From contig JBDHXF010000021.1 in assembly GCA_039810585.1 (NCBI GenBank), forward strand, positions 1-64,000: a DNA stretch of 64,000 bases, written 5' to 3'. Shown one piece after another: positions 1 through 8,691 of the stretch (positions are counted from its first letter, which is position 1; every line of letters begins with the position of its first letter). The stretch comes from JBBATK01 sp039810585. GTDB lineage: Bacteria > Bacteroidota > Ignavibacteria > Kapaibacteriales > NICIL-2. Below the pieces are notes generated by a model. The model was not told the origin of the DNA. It searched no databases and saw nothing but the letters and a program-made list of their open reading frames with translations. A program made the translations under genes and the position numbers.

Positions 1-198
1 CTTCACAGGCTGGCGTAAGCCGCCTTGGGTTTCCGGAAAATAATATAAAAAGTGCTTGGTTGTGAACACAGAATCTCGCTTTTATGCGAGTTATCCCCAT
101 TTTGGGGAAAACTCAAAGTTTGAAGAGGACAAAGTTCTCCCTCATTACTTGTAAAACAGACGAACGTTTTTCGCGGTAGGTGCTACTCCATCGAGCGT

Positions 199-2082
199 CT
201 ATTTCTTGATGCTATTGGAATCGTATAAGGGGGTGGCAGATGTGCCGGCTCGGGCGAAGTCGATGCGGATGCGGCGTTGGGCGGCGTAGTCGTTGCCATT
301 GGTATTGACACCTCCACCGATGCTGCGGAAACGTAGTCGACCGCTGTTGAGTAGTTCGTTGTAATCGGTCTTGCCGCTTTGTGCGGCGTACTCAGCAAAG
401 AGGCGTTTGAGTTCGATGGTAGAGTAGTACGCTCGTAAGCCGGATAGACTAAGGTTGCTTAGGCGGTCGCCTTGGGTGACGTGTTGTTCTTTGCCGTTGG
501 CATCGACAAAGCTGACGTCTTCCGACTCCACATAACGGCCGAGGATAGGTTTGGGATCGGCATAACCAACAACACTAATTTCCAAAACTTCGCCTGCTGG
601 TGCGGAGCTGCGAAAGCGTGGAAGCACCGTATCGATGCCGGTATGTACAACGCTGGCAAAAAGTTCATCCACAACCTTTGCGTATGAAGCATAGCGCTCA
701 TAGGCTGCGGAGCCATCGCTAAAGTGCTCGATGTAATTAGCTCCGTTCAGACTTTGCTTGCGTTCGCGCTGTAGTGACTCTAGGTTGGGAGTCGTGTTGG
801 GACGATAGTAACCCGTCACAAAAAACGGAATTTGGTAGTTACTGAAGTCAAAGCCCACAGCTCCATAGACCAAACGCACACTCTCGACAGCGTTGGCCGG
901 TTTCGGTTGTACATCTTGAGTGCGCTCAGGATAACCTGCTACAAGTGAACTGATGCGATAAGAGCGGTTAGCAGGTACGGAGACAACCGTTTCAGCTTGA
1001 TCGGATCCAATACTGAGTGTCGTAAGTGGTGCGCCACTTAGAATGTCGATGATTGTGACGGTGGCCGGTAGAGCCTTTCCACTCAGGGTGTCGATCACAC
1101 TGATATTGAGTCGCACTGTTCCCATTCCCACAAGATTTGGCGTGCCTTGAAAAATATCCAGCTTACGATCCGGGTTGCGCGAAGAGGAGATGTAGAAGTA
1201 ATCGTCCGCTGCCGACGAAAAGAAAAACAACTCGTCGTTGTCGCTATTCACAATACCGCCAAGATTGGTGGCCGGCGTCCAATCGGGCTGAGGTGACTGC
1301 ACATCGCGCGAGGAATAGAATAAGTCGTAGCCGCCGAAACCGGCGTGGCCATTGCTTGCAAAGACCAGTGTTCCGCCATCGCGAGTAAGGAACGGCGTGC
1401 GTTCGTCTTGCTCAGTGTTGATGTTTTGATCCAGACATTGAGGGGCAGACCAAGAGCCGTCACCCAAACGCTTTGTCATCCAGATATCCGTTCCGCCTAC
1501 ACCACCCGGTCGATTGGAGGAAAAGTAGATTGTTGTTCCATCGGCAGATAAGCAGGGCTGGGCATCCCAGTATTCTGTGTTGACTGCTGTGCCAAGATTG
1601 CGCTCGTTTGTAATTGCGCCATCCTTGTAATCGGCAATGTAAATATCCACATCGCCCACTCCATCTTTTCGCAAGGCATCGAAGACAACGGTGTGTCCAT
1701 CGGCGCTAAAACTCAAACAGCCCTCGTCCTGCGAGCTGTTGAAGGAGCTGAGCTCCATCGGTGCGTTCCAATTGGTTTGTCCTTTACTGCGCGTATCAAA
1801 TAGTCGACCCGCTGAGATGCGCGAGTCGTCTATTTGCTGCGTTGATGTTGTGCTCTGAATACTAACGACCCGTGAGCTTGTATAGACGTCGGCTGAGCTG
1901 CCTCTGCCTGACGAAAAATACAACGTCGACGAGTTAGGGCTCACACAAGGCGCATAATCATTATCGTCCGAGTTGATGTCCTTCAGCGGCACCAACGATG
2001 TGGGAATATTCCCCAAGTCCTGTGCGTGTGCAGCACAACTTGAAAGAACAAGGAGAAGTACCACGATGGAGAGTGATTTCAT
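199..2082 (-). CDS. PorE-like envelope protein: PD40 propeller, regulatory domain, OmpA-like C-terminus
   Basis: 627 aa. An N-terminal signal sequence ends in LSSCAAHA, so it may be a lipoprotein (Cys16). Residues about 30-300 carry repeated PD40/WD40-type blades with motifs such as PCVSPNSSTLYFSS, DAQPCLSADGTTIYFSS and RTPFLTRDGGTLVFAS. Residues about 320-410 look like a carboxypeptidase-regulatory beta-sandwich. The rest resembles an OmpA-type peptidoglycan-binding domain (VVGYADP, later a QRRIRID end). This order matches the T9SS accessory protein PorE of Bacteroidota without its N-terminal TPR. It is the last gene of a leftward three-gene operon, 12 bases after a beta-barrel protein and downstream of a VWA protein. 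Role inferred: anchoring an envelope or secretion complex to peptidoglycan. Confidence 0.75.
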   Translation of the reverse strand: MKSLSIVVLLLVLSSCAAHAQDLGNIPTSLVPLKDINSDDNDYAPCVSPNSSTLYFSSGRGSSADVYTSSRVVSIQSTTSTQQIDDSRISAGRLFDTRSKGQTNWNAPMELSSFNSSQDEGCLSFSADGHTVVFDALRKDGVGDVDIYIADYKDGAITNERNLGTAVNTEYWDAQPCLSADGTTIYFSSNRPGGVGGTDIWMTKRLGDGSWSAPQCLDQNINTEQDERTPFLTRDGGTLVFASNGHAGFGGYDLFYSSRDVQSPQPDWTPATNLGGIVNSDNDELFFFSSAADDYFYISSSRNPDRKLDIFQGTPNLVGMGTVRLNISVIDTLSGKALPATVTIIDILSGAPLTTLSIGSDQAETVVSVPANRSYRISSLVAGYPERTQDVQPKPANAVESVRLVYGAVGFDFSNYQIPFFVTGYYRPNTTPNLESLQRERKQSLNGANYIEHFSDGSAAYERYASYAKVVDELFASVVHTGIDTVLPRFRSSAPAGEVLEISVVGYADPKPILGRYVESEDVSFVDANGKEQHVTQGDRLSNLSLSGLRAYYSTIELKRLFAEYAAQSGKTDYNELLNSGRLRFRSIGGGVNTNGNDYAAQRRIRIDFARAGTSATPLYDSNSIKK

Positions 2083-2094
2083 AGCGTACGTGTC

Positions 2095-2874
2095 TTATAG
2101 TTGGAAGCAGATACCAAGTGTCGGCTGCAGCTGCGTACTCTTCCACGCCGTTCCTGCATTGCTGCTGTACGAGGTAAATGGGATGGTGTACAATACTTCA
2201 GGACTCAGGTAGAGCTTGTTCTTGAGGTGGATGTTGGCGCCCAGACCAAAGCGAACACCAAACTGGAAGGACTGAAAATCGGGCAGTTTGGCACTGTTCA
2301 CTTCTTGACGTGTCAAACCGGAATTAACGTAGGTGACATCAGCCGGCCCGAGAATGTTTTCATACTGTGTGTAGGACGTCGAGATTGCCATCCCCATACT
2401 AAAACCGGCGCAGACATACAGGCCGTACTTGGGAATCACGATGTAATCCGCCAATGCGTCAACGCACAGGTACGGGAGTGTGGTTACTAACTCATCTTGA
2501 TAACTTGCCAACTCCACCTGGTTGTTTTGTCCTCGTATCGATTGCTCATACGCGCTTCCCTTCAAGGTTCCGCCGCGTCCCTCAAACACGACTCGAGGCT
2601 CAAAGCTGATTCGCTCCGTGAGAGGAATAAACGCTTTTACTCCCAATACCACGCCCACTCCACTGCCGGAGTTGAAGGTGCAACAGGGTCGATTGTCATC
2701 ATACAATCCGTACGTACCCGTATGGGAATTACTATTGATGCCCGCGAATCCACCGATATACCAATGTGTTGGTGTGGCGGGCTCCAGATTGGCGTCTCGA
2801 CCTGCGTACAACATCGATGCTGAGGCGATGCTGATGAGGAGAATCAGGATTTTTCGTCTACTTCTATTCATCAT
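2095..2874 (-). CDS. Outer membrane beta-barrel protein (PorT/OmpX-like)
   Basis: 259 aa from the ATG at 2874; a second ATG follows immediately at 2871. The start gives MMNRSRRKILILLISIASAS, a clean signal peptide cleaved near LYAG. The mature part alternates short polar turns with amphipathic strands (GVKAFIPLTERISFEPRVVFEG, GLYVCAGFSMGMAIST, NKLYLSPEVLYTIPF), typical of an 8-10-strand porin-like barrel of the outer-membrane-protein beta-barrel family. The C-terminus ends in QLQPTLGICFQL, an insertion-type terminal strand. It lies 25 bases after the VWA protein and 12 bases before the PorE-like gene, so the three are probably co-transcribed. Exact function is not visible; structural or secretion-associated barrel is the likely role. 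Confidence 0.7.
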   Translation of the reverse strand: MMNRSRRKILILLISIASASMLYAGRDANLEPATPTHWYIGGFAGINSNSHTGTYGLYDDNRPCCTFNSGSGVGVVLGVKAFIPLTERISFEPRVVFEGRGGTLKGSAYEQSIRGQNNQVELASYQDELVTTLPYLCVDALADYIVIPKYGLYVCAGFSMGMAISTSYTQYENILGPADVTYVNSGLTRQEVNSAKLPDFQSFQFGVRFGLGANIHLKNKLYLSPEVLYTIPFTSYSSNAGTAWKSTQLQPTLGICFQL

Positions 2875-2899
2875 CGTAATGTTGTTGAACCACGAATTC

Positions 2900-5614
2900 T
2901 TAGGGCATGACAAACATGATGGCATCGCTTGCGTCATCTGTACTCAAGCGGACATAAACCGGCGTAGATGCTCGAGCAGAAACGCGCAGGGAGCATTCTT
3001 GATCTGCTCCTGCATTGCCGAGTCCTTGCCACTGACCAACAACTCTTCCCAGCGCATCACAAGCCACGATATGCACCGGTGCATCATGAGCCACGCGAAA
3101 GCGCAGTCCCACGTTGCCGGCGCCATCGGCGCGCACGAATTGAAGGGTCGCTGCCTGTCCAATTCGCTTCGACGGATCGATTAATCGTTGCGACAAGTAA
3201 CACACGGGATCGAGCTGCACAGTGGCCGGTTGAATGATTCCCACTTTAGGATTTCCATCGGCAAAACTCATGGAACTGATGCGCAAGTCGCTTGACATCG
3301 CGTTGCCGCGCAGCACGCGAAAGGCTGTCGAGCTGAGCGTGCTTGGTGTTATGGTGTTGACCAGCGTTCCACCGCTGTAGTGAAAAACATCTGTTGCCAG
3401 CAGATCGGCAAAATTCCCGCTAACGAGTGGGCTCGTGTACACCGAACTGAGCGTCGAATTTGTCCGCGCTCCGATGAGTGCAAGAACTGTGCTGTTGTAG
3501 CTCAGACTAATCGCCATCGAATCCACGGCGTACGACTTCGGAATAAGCGATCGCAATAGAATCGGCACCGTTACCGTATCGCCAATAAGCGCATTTCGAA
3601 TCACGGTGTCCATCTGCACTACCACACTATCGTAGCCAATGCCTCGCGCGTCGATCTGAAGCGGTGTGCGGCACAAGTTGTAGCTAAGATTCATTGTACT
3701 TGCCTGCTGACGCAGGCTCGTCGGACGAAAGCACACGTCCAGGTTTTCCGCGCTTGCGCCGGGCTGCAGAGCAGTAACCGGAAGGTTGCTGACCGTGAAT
3801 TGCGGGTCCGTTCCGCTAAACAGATCCGGATGCAACGTAACGGCAGCAGTTCCGGTATTACGCACACTCACACTCAGGCAACGCTCATTACCTACTTTCA
3901 CGGAGTCGAACGAAAGGCTGAGCGGCGTCATCGTCAGCAGCGGTGCAACGGAACGACCGCTCAGCGGAATCTGCACCGTGATATTCTGACTGAGTTGTCG
4001 CGCAATGTTGATAAAGCCATTTGTAATATCCTGCTGCGTCACCGCAAAGCTTGCCGTGCCGTTTCCGGCAGCAGCTATTTGCCTGAGCGTTGTGGCAAGT
4101 GCCGTGGTGGAGTCCACAATACCAACCACAAAAACCCGAACGTGACTCGTGCTGATTGCAGCAATCACATCCGTGAAAGCGGGGGAGATATTGCAGCCGC
4201 CTTCGCCGCCGTCGGACAACAAGACCAGCACCGGATGGGGACGGGACTTTATACTGTCCACCGCCTGTATGAGCGACTCATATAAACAGGTACTGCCGGT
4301 GGCCACCAGCGTATCGATACTGAGTGCACTTAAACCGCGATTTGTTGTAAAGGGCGATCGAATCTTGAAGGAGTTTGCCGGCGAGGAGAACGACATAATC
4401 TGCGCCTCGTCCACCACGTTCCGTTGTTGGTCGGTGATGAGCTGAGATAAGAAAATTTTGCCCGCATCTTTGGCTGCACGAAGTCGAATGGTAGCGTCCT
4501 TCGAACTGATGGAACTACTCATACTTCCGCTTAGGTCGAAGAGCATTCCGATGCTCAGAGACTGTCGGGTGTCGGCCACTATGGTCACCGTTTGCGAGTC
4601 GATGCTCGGAACCGACATCGGCGTGTACGAAATGGTCACCACCGAATCCTTCGACGGCGCAATGCGCGTGGTCGGGATGAACCCTGCAAAAGGCAGAACG
4701 GGAGGATTGGTAACGGAACGAATCAGCAAGGTGTCGCTCCCGATGTTCAGGAACTGCACCGGCAGTTTTTTGGTCTCACCGCACATGGCTGTATCAAAGG
4801 CAACAGCCGAGGGATTGATCTGCAGAACCGCACCAATACTGGGCGGCGGGGCATTGACCGCCGTACCCACAAGCGAAAGCGTTGTATTGGCTAAACAAGG
4901 CGGATTGCCGAATACTGCCTTGGTCTGATCGGTGTTGGAGGTGATCGGCGCGTACAGAAAACTCAGCGTGTCGCTCTTTCCGGGCGGAATAACGGCTCCG
5001 GCACCCTGCACCACATAGAAGGGCGGCGCAACACCGCTGGCATTGGGAACGGTCAGGTTCCCATCGCCTTGGTTGGTGACAATTACCGACACCTGTTTGG
5101 CAGTTCCCACGATGATGATACCGAAATCGATGGTGCTCTGACTCACTGCCATCTTGGGAGCAATACTGACCCCGCTCAACACCACCACAGTCGGTTGCGC
5201 CACGCCGGTGAGTTGCACGGTGATAGAATCCTTTGCCGGACCCGGCGGAACAGAGGCGTGATAACAAAACAGCAAGGCTAAGGTGTCGCCCGGTTGTAAG
5301 GTATAAGGCGGTGTATAGTGCGCGTCCTCCAAGGTAAAAATGCTGCCAAGCACGCCAAGTGCCTCAATGGTGGCCGGCGTGTTCCCGGTGTTGCGGAAGA
5401 CAAGCGAGTGACAGCTCGATGAGCCGCAGGCAACGGAGTCGAACGACGTACCACTCACACTTATGCTTTGGGCTTGAAGCTGAAGCGACACTGCAGAAAA
5501 GACCAGCACTGTCGTGAGGATGGTCACAACCATTCGAAGAGAAAATCGAAGCATGGCTAAATGGCGTCGTTGTGTTGGATGAGTTAGCGCGGTAGCAAAG
5601 ATAGTGTGTTTCAT
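2900..5614 (-). CDS. Secreted choice-of-anchor D / von Willebrand factor A protein with sorting tail
   Basis: 904 aa from the ATG at 5614, which has an AAGGAA site about 8 bases upstream. A long positively charged n-region and hydrophobic stretch (MLRFSLRMVVTILTTVLVF) form the signal. Residues about 50-350 hold repeated HYDIN/ASPM-like Ig modules (FDSVACGSSSCHSLVFRNTG, VAFDTAMCGETKKLPVQFLN). A VWA domain follows, with the MIDAS start DLSGS; then another Ig module, a cohesin-like stretch and a degenerate Por/T9SS-type C-terminal domain (VHIVACDALGRVVGQWQG). Expected to be exported and surface-attached, binding a ligand through a metal in the VWA fold. First gene of the leftward operon; a divergent adhesin-like gene starts 272 bases away. 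Confidence 0.75.
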   Translation of the reverse strand: MKHTIFATALTHPTQRRHLAMLRFSLRMVVTILTTVLVFSAVSLQLQAQSISVSGTSFDSVACGSSSCHSLVFRNTGNTPATIEALGVLGSIFTLEDAHYTPPYTLQPGDTLALLFCYHASVPPGPAKDSITVQLTGVAQPTVVVLSGVSIAPKMAVSQSTIDFGIIIVGTAKQVSVIVTNQGDGNLTVPNASGVAPPFYVVQGAGAVIPPGKSDTLSFLYAPITSNTDQTKAVFGNPPCLANTTLSLVGTAVNAPPPSIGAVLQINPSAVAFDTAMCGETKKLPVQFLNIGSDTLLIRSVTNPPVLPFAGFIPTTRIAPSKDSVVTISYTPMSVPSIDSQTVTIVADTRQSLSIGMLFDLSGSMSSSISSKDATIRLRAAKDAGKIFLSQLITDQQRNVVDEAQIMSFSSPANSFKIRSPFTTNRGLSALSIDTLVATGSTCLYESLIQAVDSIKSRPHPVLVLLSDGGEGGCNISPAFTDVIAAISTSHVRVFVVGIVDSTTALATTLRQIAAAGNGTASFAVTQQDITNGFINIARQLSQNITVQIPLSGRSVAPLLTMTPLSLSFDSVKVGNERCLSVSVRNTGTAAVTLHPDLFSGTDPQFTVSNLPVTALQPGASAENLDVCFRPTSLRQQASTMNLSYNLCRTPLQIDARGIGYDSVVVQMDTVIRNALIGDTVTVPILLRSLIPKSYAVDSMAISLSYNSTVLALIGARTNSTLSSVYTSPLVSGNFADLLATDVFHYSGGTLVNTITPSTLSSTAFRVLRGNAMSSDLRISSMSFADGNPKVGIIQPATVQLDPVCYLSQRLIDPSKRIGQAATLQFVRADGAGNVGLRFRVAHDAPVHIVACDALGRVVGQWQGLGNAGADQECSLRVSARASTPVYVRLSTDDASDAIMFVMP

Positions 5615-5886
5615 GTCGGAGTATTCCTTGGGGTCGAAAACAAAATGAGCTGGTGAAACTCCGCATCCGTCACGCCTCCGGACAACCGTCATGCACGGCA
5701 GCGAAACAAATGCGCTTCTCCCCGGTCAATCCTGCATCCGGTGCGGAAGTCTCTGAAAAAAAGTTGCAGAATGACCCGCGCAATCCCGCATCTGAAATTT
5801 TGGATCGCCATTGCGATCATCCTTTGTAAGTTGAGCAATTGCTAACATTTAGAACTATTATTCTTCACTACCAGAGGAGTTTTCCC

Positions 5887-7797
5887 GTGAACCGCAGAAC
5901 TACTACCCGTTTCGTTCTTGCCCTTGTTGCCCTTGTCCTCCCGTGGACTATGCTCTCCGCACAAGGTCTGATGCTCAGTGGTCATGTTTTCAGTGCTGTC
6001 GATCGCCAAGCCGTACAGGCTGAGGTGGTGCTCTATTCCGCAAATTCCAATAGCAATGGCGCCTTTGTGCCGGTCAACAAGGCAATGACCGATGCTCAGG
6101 GTGCGTACAGCTTTACGGTGAGTCCCAATACCAAGGTGTACGTGGAGGCCTACCCTATCGACATGAAGTATCGCGCCACCTTTTATCCCGATGCAGCCGA
6201 TCTGCAGTCGGCCACTGCCCTTTCCATGACACAGGCCCAAAGCGGCATCGATATCCTTGTTCCGCAAGCAACGACGCAGAAGTATTCCATTTCCGGCATG
6301 GTGACCACCGTCCAGGGTCAAGCCATGGATGCCATCGTGGTGATCAGCGGAGCAAACACCACTACCCAGAGCTATACGGTCGTCACCGATGCAAACAAGA
6401 CGGGCTGGTTTAGTGTTGACTTGAGCGGACCCGGGGCGTACGTCGTGCAAGTGCTGCCAAGTACAACAACCTTCAGTGCCGGCTACTACCGTGCAAACGA
6501 TGTGGTGACAAGTTCCATCTCTCAGGCTACCGTTGTCGCTATCAACAGTCAGGGACAGTCCTCCGCAACCATCCAGGTTTTAGTGGGCTCGTCTTCCGGA
6601 TCTCCGGTCTATACGGTGAAAGGTATTGTTGTCGACATGAACAAACAGCCCATTGCCGGCGCTCAGATCTCCGTGATCGACGCGAGTGGTACTGTAGTGA
6701 ATAATCCCGGCCCCTGTATTTCCGCGAAGGACGGCACCTATTCCTGCACAGTAGCCGGCGACGGTGCCTACCAGATTCTATGTCAAGCCGCAGGATATCT
6801 GGACAATACGCAGCGCCTTAGCCTCGGCCAAGGTACATCGACCCAATACGTCAATTTTATCATGACGGCTGCCACACCGCCACAGTATAACAATGCGCTG
6901 TGGGGAACGGTGCTGAGCGCAGACGGAACTCCGGTCCTTGCCAAAGTCGAAGCCATGTTGGCCGGCACGAACAGCAATGGCGCCAATGGTGCCGTGAGTG
7001 CTGTCACAACATCCGACCCGAGAACAGGTCAGTTTGAGTTTGACAATCTTAAGCCAGGCGTATATATGCTCTTCGCTATCTCCGGCGATGCTGCCTACGC
7101 TTCCGGGTATTATGTGGTAAATGCAACGGCAGATCCGGACATGAAAAATGCGACGCCAATTACCGTGCAGGAAAACGCTAAGAACGACAAACCGTATGTC
7201 ATCAGCTTAGGCAAGGCAAACGTCATTCAACGCTACACCCTGTGGGCTTTTGTTGTCGATGAAAATAATCTTCCCTTAGCCGACGTGGTGTTCCACGCTA
7301 CCGATGCCAAGGGAAATGATGTGCTTCTGAATCAGGTTACAACAACCGATCTCTCCGGTATGGTACAACTGCAGTTTCCGGGTGAAGGCACCTACACTGT
7401 TAGTGCCACCAAAGATGGCTACCAGGACGGCGTAGGCAGCATTAGCTTCAGCTCGGGTTTCTACGCTCAGAAGACCTTCGTGCAGTTGAAGAAGAAAGAT
7501 CAAACCGGTGGCAATGAGTCCGCTCAAATCGTTGCCGGCGTGTCCGACATTCAAAATTCCGTCTCCTCCGTTGCTCCGCAACCTGCCCAATCGGAACTGC
7601 GCATCAGCTTAGCCAACGCGCAAACAGCCGATCAGCTTATCGTGTATTCACTCAACGGTCAGGTGGTTATGCAGCAACATGTTGCTCCGGCCTCCACCCT
7701 TAACCTCGACATTCACGCCCTCCAAAATGCCTGCTATGAGCTACGCCTGATGTCCAACGGTGTGCTCGTGGGACACAGCTTGTTTGTGAAGGACTAA
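5887..7797 (+). CDS. Secreted multi-domain carboxypeptidase-regulatory-like protein, T9SS substrate
   Basis: 636 aa from a GTG at 5887, chosen because AGAGGAG lies at 5872-5878 and because it gives a short signal peptide (VNRRTTTRFVLALVALVLP ending LSAQ). At least five carboxypeptidase-regulatory-like beta-sandwich modules follow, each beginning with a phrase such as SGHVFSAVDRQAVQAEV, VKGIVVDMNKQPIAGA or LWGTVLSADGTPVLAKV. The C-terminal 75 residues form a type A Por secretion sorting domain (VYSLNGQVVMQQ, then ALQNACYELRLMSNG). Likely exported by T9SS and held on the surface. It stands alone, divergent from the VWA operon, with a strong hairpin 28 bases after the stop. Confidence 0.75.
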   Translation: MNRRTTTRFVLALVALVLPWTMLSAQGLMLSGHVFSAVDRQAVQAEVVLYSANSNSNGAFVPVNKAMTDAQGAYSFTVSPNTKVYVEAYPIDMKYRATFYPDAADLQSATALSMTQAQSGIDILVPQATTQKYSISGMVTTVQGQAMDAIVVISGANTTTQSYTVVTDANKTGWFSVDLSGPGAYVVQVLPSTTTFSAGYYRANDVVTSSISQATVVAINSQGQSSATIQVLVGSSSGSPVYTVKGIVVDMNKQPIAGAQISVIDASGTVVNNPGPCISAKDGTYSCTVAGDGAYQILCQAAGYLDNTQRLSLGQGTSTQYVNFIMTAATPPQYNNALWGTVLSADGTPVLAKVEAMLAGTNSNGANGAVSAVTTSDPRTGQFEFDNLKPGVYMLFAISGDAAYASGYYVVNATADPDMKNATPITVQENAKNDKPYVISLGKANVIQRYTLWAFVVDENNLPLADVVFHATDAKGNDVLLNQVTTTDLSGMVQLQFPGEGTYTVSATKDGYQDGVGSISFSSGFYAQKTFVQLKKKDQTGGNESAQIVAGVSDIQNSVSSVAPQPAQSELRISLANAQTADQLIVYSLNGQVVMQQHVAPASTLNLDIHALQNACYELRLMSNGVLVGHSLFVKD

Positions 7798-7824
7798 GAG
7801 CGAGGACTACTCGGTTTCCATTAC

Positions 7825-7852
7825 GAGGGGACGAACGGTTGTTCGTCCCCTC
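7825..7852. terminator. 12-bp perfect hairpin after the T9SS substrate gene
   Basis: GAGGGGACGAAC (7825-7836), a 4-base loop GGTT, then GTTCGTCCCCTC (7841-7852). The stem is perfect. The T-tract after it is weak (ATTTGG), so it may act as a terminator or transcript stabiliser, or be a member of the GACGAA...TTCGTC palindrome family also seen at 13531. Confidence 0.6.
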
Positions 7853-7930
7853 ATTTGGTATGTAACCGGCGAGTTGGAAGTGCCACGTAACATGTGGCCA
7901 TCTCCGCACTCGTTATCGCGAAGACTGATG

Positions 7931-7990
7931 CAATTCCGTCACTACGAAGACCTTCAATAACGAGATTGCTTCGCTTCGCTCACAAAGACG
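7931..7990 (-). repeat. Degenerate copy of the GAGCGAAGCGAAGCAATCTC dispersed element
   Basis: Read on the minus strand, the sequence runs CGTCTTTGTGAGCGAAGCGA and onward to AAGCAATCTC, then an interrupted second half ending GTAGTGACGGAATTG. The full element is a palindromic intergenic repeat found in many unrelated bacteria; here the second arm is eroded. It lies in the 294-base gap between 7797 and 8092, which holds no gene. Confidence 0.5.
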
Positions 7991-8091
7991 AGCGTTTGGC
8001 GAGCTAGGCGTCAAGGAGCATGTACGAAGACGGTTGCGACGTTGGAAGTAGAATAAATCGGGTGTGAAATAGCAAATAGACCCGGTGCTAT

Positions 8092-8568
8092 TCAAATCGC
8101 AATCACGCGTTGCAGTGCACCTTCCAATTGGCGGATGGGCTCGGAGTCTTTGGGCGAAGGCGGGCCGACGAAGACGTATCCTTCGGTTACTGTTCCTTTT
8201 TTTAGCACCAGACGCACGCGTTCGGCGTAGCGACCGGAGCGTTTGACGGTGACGGACTCGAAGTCGCTCCAGGTCAGGGTTTGTGCTGTTGTAAGCGGCA
8301 GGCCTTTCTTCGATAAATCCCGAACCTCTATTCCGTTTGGCTTCAGAGTGACTCGCACCGGCCGTATGCGCGGCTGAAACGCCATGATGAGGCTCAGGCT
8401 CGAACTGAGTGTAATCGGCAGGATCACTTCTGAATTCCAACCAAAAAACCAACCGACAATCACAAATGTTCCTATCAGGGCAAAGCCGACAGCAAACATG
8501 ACCAAGCTCATGCGGTATTGTTGCAGACGAACATCGAAGGTATCGGCGCGTTGTGCGGAATTCATCAT
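8092..8568 (-). CDS. Small two-helix membrane protein with PH-like C-terminal domain
   Basis: 158 aa from the ATG at 8568 (GGAGAGC directly upstream; a second ATG follows at 8565). Two transmembrane segments at about residues 17-40 (VMFAVGFALIGTFVIVGWFF) and 45-62 (VILPITLSSSLSLIMAF) are followed by a soluble beta-rich domain containing the pattern VTLKPNGIEVRD...LTWSDFESVTVKRSGRY, which is the usual build of bacterial PH-like membrane proteins. No catalytic motif is visible. It lies about 120 bases downstream of ileS on the same strand, separated by a palindromic repeat. Function unknown. Confidence 0.6.
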   Translation of the reverse strand: MMNSAQRADTFDVRLQQYRMSLVMFAVGFALIGTFVIVGWFFGWNSEVILPITLSSSLSLIMAFQPRIRPVRVTLKPNGIEVRDLSKKGLPLTTAQTLTWSDFESVTVKRSGRYAERVRLVLKKGTVTEGYVFVGPPSPKDSEPIRQLEGALQRVIAI

Positions 8569-8607
8569 GCTCTCCGTAATTCGATTAGACAGACAAGATC
8601 CATTATT

Positions 8608-8646
8608 ATTCGTGCGGCGCGGAGCGCCACACGAATAAAAAATCTC
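8608..8646. repeat. REP-like palindrome with A-rich tail (family 1)
   Basis: ATTCGTG at 8608-8614 pairs with CACGAAT at 8630-8636, and GGCGC at 8616-8620 pairs with GCGCC at 8624-8628 around a GGA loop; the tail is AAAAAATC. It sits between ileS and the downstream membrane-protein gene and matches the palindromes at 14246, 15633, 35712, 50359, 56696, 57846 and 61317. Confidence 0.6.
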
Positions 8647-8691
8647 ATGAGTATGACCACGCAAAACCATGAAGCTTTGCTCGTGTGAGCG

